This document shows positions 42,660 to 51,200 of a stretch of 64,000 nucleotides of DNA, piece after piece. The notes beneath the pieces were generated by a model, which saw nothing but the letters and a program-made list of their open reading frames with translations, did not search any database and was not told the DNA's origin. The translations under genes were made by a program, and so were the position numbers. The stretch comes from Epithemia pelagica. Taxonomy: Eukaryota > Bacillariophyta > Bacillariophyceae > Surirellales > Surirellaceae. Location of the stretch: positions 5,704,001-5,768,000 of the forward strand of contig OX337229.1 of NCBI GenBank assembly GCA_946965045.2, written 5' to 3'. How positions within the stretch are numbered: position 1 is the stretch's first letter; each line of letters starts with the position of its first letter.

Positions 42660-44108
42660 CTAGTGTTGAAGAGCTTCCACGATACGAGAGAACATGTATA
42701 TCATGTGACCGTAGTGCTTGTTGTCCGAAAGCGACGCAGGCACACGAATGATATGATGAGCAACATGTTCTGGGGCGGCTTCACCTGCGTCTTCAGCCAA
42801 TTCGCGTTGGTATCTCGGCTTGAGCTGATCCAGTGAATTGACTTGCTCATACAGACGGCTACATCCAGGGCATCGACTGCCATCTTCAATGACATACTGA
42901 GCCTCCCTGAAGGTGGCACAGTACGGACAATTTTCAGTTGACTGATCCACAAAGAACTTGGGACATTTGCAGCAATACAGAGATTGATAATCTTTGGAAA
43001 GGGGTTCTCGACAGACTACCACGGGGCAAAGGCCATGAGTGCATTGCGCCGACGATTCATGAAACTTTTGCTCCACAAGCACCTTTTCCAGGCTGAAATG
43101 TTCCAAAAAATGATTGTGGTTGGCTGTGGTTAAGATTGATCCGTAAATGAGGACCCAATCAAAAACTGTCAGGCGTCTGTTGGTCAAAAACTCTTTATCC
43201 AGAGCCATTTGCAAAAATCGGGCAACAGTGGCTTTGGCTTCTCTCATGATACGAGCTTTGAGGGATTGACGCATGGTCGTATTGTCAATGATTCCAATCT
43301 CCTTCGCAAAGCTCACGAAGGAAAGGATTTGGCTCATTGGATCACGGCGCTGCGTATCTTCGGGGAAGCCTTCCACCAAGCAATTGAAATAATTATCCGA
43401 AATCACAGTTAAGATCCTCCAGAAGGTTTCGTTCATTTCATTTGCCGCCATGCCAAGAGCTGTGTATCGGTCGTAGATGTATGCCAAAGAACTGCCAAGA
43501 TCTTGGCTATCTATGAGCTTACCCTCTGCAATCTCAATCTGACGGGTCGCAATCGAGCGTTGTTTGGCTTCTCCACCAACAGATATGGACAGCGCTTTCA
43601 GAAATGAAAGGATGTTGCATGACTTGATGCCCTCTTCCTTCAATTTAGGATCGTGGATCTCGTTGTAAGCGTTCTTGTACTTCTCTTCCCTACTGAAACG
43701 ATGCCAGGATCGCCCAAAATCTCCGCTCCAAAATCGTCAATGACTTTTCCCCCGAGTTGCCCAAAATTCTCAAAGTCCAGAACTTCCGCCGCTCGGTAGA
43801 TAAAGGCATGCATGGCAGAGAAAGGGAGAAAAATGGGGAACGGATCTTGAACAGTTGCTCCTTCCAAAAGACCTTGGAAAGCCTCCGTGCGATCGCTGAC
43901 ACCATAGCTTGCTTCCACTCGCTCTTTGAGCTCATTGACCACTTCGAGGATGTCTTCATTACTGGGGTTATCAACCTTATTGTAGAGGAAAATCGTTTTA
44001 ACATCACGGATCTCTTGATTATTGCTGTGAAGGAACTCGAGAAAATTGAGCTCTTCATCACCATTGACACCTTTTGTTCCATCCATCACTGCGACAACAC
44101 AATCAAAG
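42660..44108 (-). pseudogene. 5'-truncated, frameshifted GTPase remnant with C-terminal Cys-rich zinc motifs
   Basis: Upstream part: DCVVAVMDGTKG, then TIFLYNKVD (G4-like NKxD), then FPIFLPFSAMHA. This looks like the middle of a dynamin-like or large GTPase G domain whose P-loop start is missing. Sequence to the right of 44108 is instead a duplicated tail of another gene. Near 43705 the frame breaks: GAEILGD in one frame is followed by SWHRFSREEKYKNAYNEI in another, which then runs on to TAG/TAA at 42660. The C-terminal half is helical and ends with Cys clusters (CCKCPKFF, ENCPYCATF, SRCPGCSRLY) that suggest zinc binding. No ATG-led intact frame exists, so this is a truncated pseudogene. The parent family is uncertain. 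Confidence 0.6.
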
Positions 44109-44490
44109 GTTGTAAGGCATTCACTCGGATCTCTCTTACTCACTTTTCATCAAACCACTTGCGGACCACCTCCAGATAGGGATCTGGCAAATCTAATTGC
44201 GTGACCTTGTCGTTCTCCAATTGCATTGGGACCCCTCATACTAATACATAGTTACGTTGTAAGGCATTCGCTCGGATCTCTCTTACTCACTTTTCATCAA
44301 ACCACTTGCGGACCACCTCCAGATAGGGATCTGGCAAATCTAATTGCGTGACCTTGTCGTTCTCCAATTGCATTGGGATCCCTCATACTAATATATAGTT
44401 ACACGTTGTCTTAAGGCATCCGCTCGGATCTCTCTTATTCACTTTTCATCAAACCACTTGCGGACCATCTCCATACAGGGATCTGGCTCC
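44109..44490. repeat. 147-bp tandem repeats of a gene's 3' end (2 full copies plus a diverged third)
   Basis: Units start at 44109, 44256 and 44405 (GTTGT followed by AAGGCAT). The first two are near-identical over 147 bp. Read on the minus strand each encodes DLPDPYLEVVRKWFDEK-stop; the third is the real 3' end of the KCTD-like gene (PDPCMEMVRKWFDEK-stop). The first unit abuts the GTPase remnant. Confidence 0.9.
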
Positions 44491-45329
44491 GAGTCGGTTT
44501 TGGAGGATTGCTGCGGAAGAGCCATGGTCCCGGCGGCAGTCAAAGTACCAAGGGCAACGAGTGCCATGCGCGCTTGACCGAGCAATTGAGAGGCACGAAC
44601 AAAGGGATTGCCGTGAAGGCCACCCACTTTGGACAACCCAAGCAAGGTCACAAATTTCGTCCAAGCGGACTGTTCGTGCAAGGCATTTTGCAATTCGGCA
44701 ATTCGATAATACGTGGCTTCAACATATAATTCTGCCAAGACTTTGGAATCTTTGGGCAGTTGAGGCATGTAGGATTGCGTCTTCCAGGAAGCCAAGAGAC
44801 TTGTCATACGACTGGATGTGGTTGTTTCGGAAAAGGCTCGAGGAAGATTGGAATGTTCCAATTCGACTTGATTGCGCAAATATTGCAAAATGAATCCAAA
44901 ATGTTTGGCATCGCGATCAATAAAGACGCCACTGGTGGTATTGTGCATCAAGAGTTCTTGATTGGCTTCCGCTCGTGCGACATGATCGGCCAAGACGGCA
45001 TTGGATGCCACGGTTGATCGCAAGGTAATAAATTCCGTTCCACCCACATTGAGGACAATGCAGGTATCTCCGGCACCATGACGAACAATGGATCCCAAGG
45101 ATTTGGTAGCCGATCCACACAACAAGACTGAATCCGTGTTGGTCGTTGGAGTGACAGCCTTGGTGGACACTGACGAGGAACTCCGACTTGTTGCCCGGTA
45201 CCTCAACACCATACCACCAGGTGGCTTCTTGTTTGGGAGAGAACGTCCAATGAACCGAAAACTCATGGATCGAATCGATGGAGGCCGCAGTGCGACGCTG
45301 GAGGATACATGAGACAACCGCATCATCAT
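44439..45329 (-). CDS. BTB/POZ (KCTD, T1-type) protein with mitochondrial-type leader
   Basis: About 296 residues from the first ATG of a triple ATG (45329). The first ~60 residues ([29 protein letters not shown]) form a basic, Ser-rich leader that is shared almost word for word with the PLD-like gene at 46339. Then a T1/KCTD BTB domain: CIVLNVGGTEFITLRST, then GVFIDRDAKHFGFILQYLRN, running to about residue 215. KCTD-type BTB domains form oligomers and often serve as CUL3 adaptors. The tail is RKWFDEK, duplicated downstream. The leader-domain junction falls where similarity to the PLD gene stops, so this is a chimera by duplication. Confidence 0.75.
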   Translation of the reverse strand: MMMRLSHVSSSVALRPPSIRSMSFRFIGRSLPNKKPPGGMVLRYRATSRSSSSVSTKAVTPTTNTDSVLLCGSATKSLGSIVRHGAGDTCIVLNVGGTEFITLRSTVASNAVLADHVARAEANQELLMHNTTSGVFIDRDAKHFGFILQYLRNQVELEHSNLPRAFSETTTSSRMTSLLASWKTQSYMPQLPKDSKVLAELYVEATYYRIAELQNALHEQSAWTKFVTLLGLSKVGGLHGNPFVRASQLLGQARMALVALGTLTAAGTMALPQQSSKTDSEPDPCMEMVRKWFDEK

Positions 45330-45783
45330 TGTCACACCCAAACGGATCCAGATATCTTTGTGTGTGACACCCTGCTGGGCTGGCGTGACTACAATAAGAG
45401 TTATACAAGTACACTATGAGAAATACAAAATCTATATCTACATCATAGAGTACTGATGTTCTCCTCATCAGGGACTGAAAAATCCAACATCTTGCTTGTG
45501 AATCATCCGGAAGCTGGGAACGTCGCAAGACTCCACGCACGAATAACGGGGATCATGGATCATATCGAATCTGATGTCGTCGAAAGACGATCAGATCTCA
45601 TAAAACTAATAACCCATCAATTTCAGGTCAAGTATCACTCGCTTCTCTTGGATGAACCTACATGGTAATGTTGAACTGGAATCACAAACCTCTTTTTGTT
45701 CAGAACATCTCGTGCTACACGCAAAGCGACCCACAAGTGTGACCTTGGACCATTCAGGTGATGGCTCTTTGGCAGTCGACACC
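45330..45783. promoter_or_regulatory. Divergent promoter region, copy 1
   Basis: 454 bp between the KCTD gene (minus) and the truncated membrane-protein gene (plus). It is conserved in copy 2 (47437-47875) in pieces, including the stretch just before the plus-strand ATG. Its preservation on both sides is what suggests promoter function; no core elements are identified. Confidence 0.45.
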
Positions 45784-46015
45784 ATGGCCAATTCCTCCTC
45801 TACCTCTGAATCTGAGATTCTGTCTCCGTTTCAACGCAATGGTTTGGACAAGACGGCCAATGTGTATTGGTGGGCTGCCTCTGGCTTGGCCATGTGGTTT
45901 CTCTTGATTCATACACCGCCTCTCTTGATGCAACGACAGATTTGAAAGTTTCAGGATCCTCTCTTGATTCTACACTTGATGGGTGCGGGTGGCGTTTATC
46001 TCGCGTGCATTCACA
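45784..46015 (+). pseudogene. Truncated copy of the small membrane-protein gene
   Basis: ATG 45784 starts MANSSSTSESEILSPFQ, followed by GLDKTANVYWWAASGLAMWF and PPLLMQRQI. TGA at 45943-45945 replaces the TGG (Trp) found in the copy at 55200-55300. Reading past it gives KFQDPLLILHLMGAGGVYLACIH, and similarity ends abruptly at 46015, where unrelated sequence begins. So it has a nonsense codon and loses the C-terminal half. Confidence 0.8.
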
Positions 46016-46016
46016 G

Positions 46017-46242
46017 TGGTGCCCTGTACAAACAACCAATGACAGTCCACTGTCATTACTTCTAGGGCTCCTTGTTTTCCTTCTGGTTTCGGCGGTGTCG
46101 CACTGCCACGAAACAATTGGACCATGTACAGTTTTCCATCACCGCCCTTGGCCGTTCCAATGCCAAATTCGGTAAATTGTTTGCCCAAAATGTTTGGTTT
46201 GCTGGAACAGTCTCGTCGTCGTCGTTGTGCTGGTTCGGTCAT
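46017..46242 (-). pseudogene. Antisense fragment resembling a CAP/SCP-domain C-terminus
   Basis: On the minus strand: GKQFTEFGIGTAKGGDGKLYMVQLFRG. This has the form of the last strands of CAP (SCP/PR-1) domains, where FG(I/V)G-A plus G-K-L-Y-x-V-Q-x-F is typical. No start, signal peptide or upstream half is seen. It directly adjoins the truncation point at 46015, so it marks a rearrangement breakpoint. Confidence 0.4.
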
Positions 46243-46338
46243 GAATTAGTCATGCATTTCTTCGAAACATGTTTATCTTGAGTTGAAATAGCACGTAGAA
46301 CATCTTGCACCTGCCGTAACGTTCGCCCTTAATTTGGG

Positions 46339-47436
46339 CTAAACTTTATATTTTGGCTTCTTTGCTGGAGGAGATTGGCAAAGGTCAAGATACTTTCCAT
46401 AAAACTTTGTAATCTCACGTTCTTTCCCAAGAGTGTCCCAATGCTTGATGAATTCTTCCTTGTCTTTTTCCACCGGCTCAACCACACGGATAGATTCCCA
46501 ATTCTTGCAGCGTGCGTAGGCAGAGAGGTTGTAGCTTCCAACGACGACATGATTGTCGGTTAAGATCATCGTTTCATGCATCGATGATTTGAGAGTGCAT
46601 CCAGAATGGGCCATATCCGCAACCCTGATCTCGATGCGCTGGAAAAGAGTGCAGCTGTTCCGGGATTCATGCCTTTTCAAAAAGGCTTTGATTTTGCTGA
46701 TTGAGTCAGTTGGATAGGGCTCATATTGTAGCTGACCTTGAGCAAACAGAGCTTTTCTCTCTTCATATGCTGCGATCACGCCATGGTCCACATAGTCCAG
46801 GATTGCAAATATATTTCGTGATGCTCCATAGTGAAGAATAAGGTCCAATGCCAGTTCATCGGAAAGGTGGTATGCCTTGATATAAATGTCAGAATCTTCC
46901 GGTGACTCGTCAAAGACTTTCACGATCGCACGAAAGGGATGTCCTTCAGGTATGTTCGCGGGGCTACGATCCCACCCTGGACGAGGCTTGGCATAGAACG
47001 CTTGCGCACGAAGATCGACATTGTCTTTCAAGGGCTCAATTCGAGGATCGAACCACCCACGGCCAACAATGTCATCGGGGATTTGGATCTCCGCTTCCTG
47101 CTCCTCCTGAGCGAGCGCAAGTTCGGCATCTTCTCGTTCTTGTTCCTCCACAGAGTAATCAGGCAAGTCGTCGTCGGGATGTTGTGTTGGTGACTCCCAA
47201 GCAGCAGTTGATCCATTGTTCCCTGTCTTGGCAGCGTCGTGGACACTCGTCGTTGGTGTGACTGCCTTGGTGGACATTGACGAGGAACTCCGACTTGTTG
47301 CCCGGTACCCCAATACGACTCCACAAGGCGGCTTCTTGTTTGGGAGAGGACGGCCAATGAACCAAACACTCTTGGATCGAATCGATGGAGGCCGCAGTGC
47401 GACTTTGGTGGATACATCATGAGACAAACGCATCAT
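46339..47436 (-). CDS. PLD-like (HKD superfamily) protein with the same leader as the KCTD gene
   Basis: 365 residues from ATG 47436. Residues 1-~60 repeat the KCTD gene's leader ([39 protein letters not shown]). An acidic linker ([19 protein letters not shown]) follows, then a C-terminal phospholipase-D-like domain: [15 protein letters not shown] and [20 protein letters not shown], with DLILHYG and ENWESI-like surrounding elements. The HKD motif is H-x-T-x4-D-x6-G-S-x-N: the catalytic Lys of HxK is Thr, so activity is doubtful. Mitochondrial PLD6-like nucleases or endonuclease-type PLDs are the nearest families. Only one HKD half is present, so a dimer would be needed. Confidence 0.7.
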   Translation of the reverse strand: MMRLSHDVSTKVALRPPSIRSKSVWFIGRPLPNKKPPCGVVLGYRATSRSSSSMSTKAVTPTTSVHDAAKTGNNGSTAAWESPTQHPDDDLPDYSVEEQEREDAELALAQEEQEAEIQIPDDIVGRGWFDPRIEPLKDNVDLRAQAFYAKPRPGWDRSPANIPEGHPFRAIVKVFDESPEDSDIYIKAYHLSDELALDLILHYGASRNIFAILDYVDHGVIAAYEERKALFAQGQLQYEPYPTDSISKIKAFLKRHESRNSCTLFQRIEIRVADMAHSGCTLKSSMHETMILTDNHVVVGSYNLSAYARCKNWESIRVVEPVEKDKEEFIKHWDTLGKEREITKFYGKYLDLCQSPPAKKPKYKV

Positions 47437-47954
47437 CACGCAAAGTCGTCGATTTCCGTGACACCCTGCGAGACTACTATAAGAGTTATAGAGCTACAAT
47501 ATAGTATATACATAGTTTATATGTAAATAAAAAAGTACGGATGTATTCCTCATCGAGTACCTAAAAAGCAAGAGAGCGACAGCATGGGCATCATCCGGAA
47601 GCTGGGAACATTCGTCATTGTCGTCGTAAGTCGTAAGGTACGAACAACGAGGATCATCTGGAATCTGCGTCGTCGAAAGACAATGAGATCTCATAACTAA
47701 TAACCCAGTTTCAGGTCAAGTAGTATCACTCTCGTCTCTTGGATGAACCTACATGGTAATGTTGAACTGGAATCACAAACCTCTTTTCGTTCAACATCTC
47801 GTGCTACACGCGACGCGACCCACAAGTGTCATGCCCTTGGACCATTCCGGTGATGGTCCTTTGGCAGTCGACACCATGGCCGATTCCTCCTCCTCTACCT
47901 TTGCATCTATGATTCTGCCTCCGTTTCAACGCAATGGTTTGGACAAGACGGCCA
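47249..47954. repeat. Duplicated divergent-promoter block, copy 2 (interrupted by retrotransposon)
   Basis: Same layout as 45142-46015: leader of the minus gene, upstream region, and the first 26 codons of the plus-strand membrane-protein gene. Similarity to copy 1 resumes at 55197, directly after the inserted copia element. Confidence 0.85.
47437..47875. promoter_or_regulatory. Divergent promoter region, copy 2
   Basis: 439 bp between the PLD-like gene and the disrupted membrane-protein gene. Similar to 45330-45783, with small indels. No core motif is recognised. Confidence 0.4.
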
Positions 47955-47958
47955 ACGT
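47876..47958 (+). pseudogene. Membrane-protein gene, 5' fragment (cut by copia insertion)
   Basis: ATG 47876 starts MADSSSSTFASMILPPFQ and GLDKTAN, then the copia element begins at 47959. The rest of the gene is at 55197-55949. ACGT at 47955-47958 is the target-site duplication. Confidence 0.85.
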
Positions 47959-48226
47959 TGTCGTTGTGTGAGTGTTAAAGGAGGCGCTCGCTTTGAGGGT
48001 GTTGTAGAGGAGTCGAATGGTCGTAACCGCTTGGGGTTGGCCATTGTGGGACGATTCATTTGGAAGGTTCATAGTTGGTCTATGGAGTGAGGAGTTTGTC
48101 TTTTGAGTAAGTTTGAAAATTATGAGACGGAGTTAGGACTATGTTTTGTGTGGTGAGTGGTAAGGTTGATTCGTGCATGTCTGAGTGAGTAATGGATGGT
48201 ATTGCCTGGAGGCGTTTGTTTTGACA
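47959..48226 (-). repeat. 3' LTR of the copia element
   Basis: 268 bp, ends TGTC and GACA. Differs from the other LTR at three positions, one of them in the GTTTTGACA / GTTGTGACA end. Confidence 0.95.
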
Positions 48227-48245
48227 CTCGCCCTCGACCGTGCAA

Positions 48246-51200
48246 TCACCAGCCCATGATTTTCTTTCGAGAGGTGGTGAAGAGGTTGACGTCAAGAGGT
48301 TTTGTGAAGCAATCCCCAAGTTGAGCATCGGTGGCAATGGCTTTCATGCGGATGCCGTTGGGGCCATCATGTAGTTTTGAGCGGAACCAATGATACTTGA
48401 CGCCGATGTGTTTTGATCGAGGTGTCATGCGGGGAGGATCCTTGGTAGCTAGTTTTAGAGCGGCCTGGTTGTCTTCCCAAATGGTAGTAATACTGGTAGT
48501 TCCTGGTTGTGCAAGATGGAGTTGTTTGGTCATTTTCTGTAGTTGTCGTTGTAAAGGAAGTAGGGTGCGCATGCTGGTACTTGCGGCTATATATTCAGCC
48601 TCCATGGTAGATAGAGCAATTTCGGTCTGTAGTTTACTTGACCAAGTGACGGGAGATCCACCTAGGGAGATAAGGAACCCGGTTCGAGATCGGACACTGG
48701 AAGGATCTTGAGCATCTTCGTTTCCCCAAATTCCGGCGAAATCAGCGTCGACGTAGCAGTCAAGGTTGAGATCTTTTGAGGGCTTAAGTATCAATCCCTT
48801 GTCGTGCGTGCCCTGAAGATACCTTCCGATTCGTTTCAAAGCTTCACCGTGTGTGCAGCGTGGATCGTTGCTAAAGCGAGCAGCTTGATGGATTGCAAAC
48901 GCACAATCGGGCCTTGTGTTGTTACCAAGATAGAGCAGCATGCCAACAACGGAACGGTAGTTGAATGATTCGTTGAGTGGGGGTTTGTGTGTATCCTTCC
49001 CGAGTGTTCGTGTGGCTGGAGTTTGTTTGGGGCAGCTGTCAGTCAATCCAAGAGCGGCGATGATACTCTTTGTCAGATGTGGTTGCGTCAGGACCATGCT
49101 ACCATCATCTTGGCGTGTGATTTGAACTCCAAGGTATGTTGGAAGGTCTCCCAAGTGGTCAAAGTCCATTTGGAGTTGGGTCAAACCAGCTAACAGACGA
49201 TCCACGGTTTCTTGATCTTTTCCACAGATGATTGCGTCGTCGACGTAGGTCACCATAATACAGCCATCCTGACAAAACAAGCAGGGATCATTGCCATCGG
49301 TAGTGAGTCCAAGTTCCTTGAGTCGTGCCTTTAGATAGTTGTACCAAAGACGTGGAGCACGACAGTCGCCGTACAGACTCTTGTGGACTTGCAAAACTTT
49401 GTCGCCATGTCCTTCACCATAGCCGTGAGGCAGGTTCACGTAAATTGGTTCCGGAAGACTGGATTGGACGAATGCGTTTTTGAAATCAATGGATGCTGTT
49501 GCCAAATCGTGTTGTAACGCGAGAATCAACAATAAACGAACGGCGGGCCAGTCGATCACCGGAGCAAATGTGTCTTCTTTGTCAAAGGTAGCTTTTTGCT
49601 GGTCTCCTCGAACGACGAGACGGGCTTTGTATCGTGAGAGAGTCCCATCGGGCAGTCGCTTTCGCTTCAAGGTCCACATGCTGTCAACGATTTCCTTTCC
49701 GTTTGCAGCCCTGCGTGGGACAAGAGTGAATGTTCCTTTTTCCTCCAGTTCGTCGAGTTCGCGATCCATGGCAATGAACCATTTTTCTTGTTCTTCCTGG
49801 TCCATGTGTCGCACGTCGAAGTATGAAGGGTTATCGGCATCAAAAGACTTGGAAGCAAAATATCGTGGGTCCCAGTCGTCAATAATGCCATGAGTGGCAC
49901 TTGATTGCAGCTGGTACGAACGGTCATGGAAGTAACTGGGATGTTCGTGGTCTGGATTGCTGCAGTGGTCCCAATTGAGGTGATTGGCATATGAGGCAAA
50001 GCTGGACGGGTCGGTATTGATGGCTTGAGTGAAGAAGAAGCGGTGCATGTCGTTTGAAAAGGTGTTGAAACGACGGAGACTGTGGTGGTTGCTCCATTCG
50101 CTGGTTGGGAGATCGAAGGTGACATGTCGCTCCGGATCGGGAAAACGACGAGGTGCGGCACGTTGGCGACGAGAACGACGAGGACCGGAATCCAACTCTG
50201 GCTCGCCCAATTCAACTGGCGGTTCCAACTCTGGCTCGCCCAATTCAACTGGCGGTTCCAACTCTGGCTCGCCCAAGTCAACTGGCGGTTCCAACTCTGG
50301 CTCGCCCAATTCAACTGGAGGCATAGGTGTACTGGGAGTACGTGGTGTACGTGGTGGAGTAGAAGGAGGGTTGGGAGAAGCTGGCGCTGGTTGTGGATCA
50401 ATGCGTGGAGTTCTCTCGCCCTCGTCGGCAATAGGAGGATTGGCGGCGACAGATCGGGAAGGGGGCGCCCAGGAAGAATCAAGTGGAGGCAAGTCCCCGT
50501 CGATGTCCGAGCAGTGATCTTCAAGATAGGTGTCGCGAGTAAAGAAATCCGGGAGGTCAATCGGACCCAAAGGAGCTTCCCAAGAACTGTGCACGGTGTG
50601 GAAAAGCTCGTCGTGGACGACATGGAACTGAGGGCTAATGTGGTTGGTAGTCAAATTCCGAATAAGTCCAATGGTGGTGGAGTGTTGCGTCGAAAAACCG
50701 AGAAATTGACCTTGTCGAGCTCGGGGAGACCATTTCGGAACCTTCTTGCCATCTTGGAGACGTGGGTCCAACACATACGAAGGACAACCCCAAACTCGTA
50801 AGCGACGTAATTGGGAACAATGTTCTTTCACGCCAGTGAACAATTCCATGGGTGAGAGAGTGGAGTCTTCACGTGGTACGTGATTATAGATCCAAACGGC
50901 ATAGTCGAGTGCCATGGGCCAAAGGTTTGGAGAAAAGCCGTCGGGCCAATGCAAGTGGCAATGGATCATCATCGTTCGGGCCATACTTGTAACGGTTTGG
51001 ATGGCGCGTTCAGCACCACCGTTCTGATGATGAGCGCCAACACCGGACACAGTATGAAGGGGTTTGACTTCGAGATGGTCTGCCTGTAACGATCGTTCAA
51101 AGGCATCACTAGTAAGAATGCCGTTGTCGGAGTGGTAACGTCGGATGGTGCGGCCGACTTGACTTGCAAACGTTTCGAGGGAGAATTTCGATCGGATGGT

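Larger units (their letters stand above)
45142..46015. repeat. Duplicated divergent-promoter block, copy 1
   Basis: This block carries the leader of the KCTD gene (minus), the shared upstream region and the first half of the small membrane-protein pseudogene (plus). It is highly similar to 47249-47954, continued after the retrotransposon at 55197. Shared landmarks include TTGGATGAACCTACATGGTA and CGCAATGGTTTGGACAAGAC. Confidence 0.85.
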
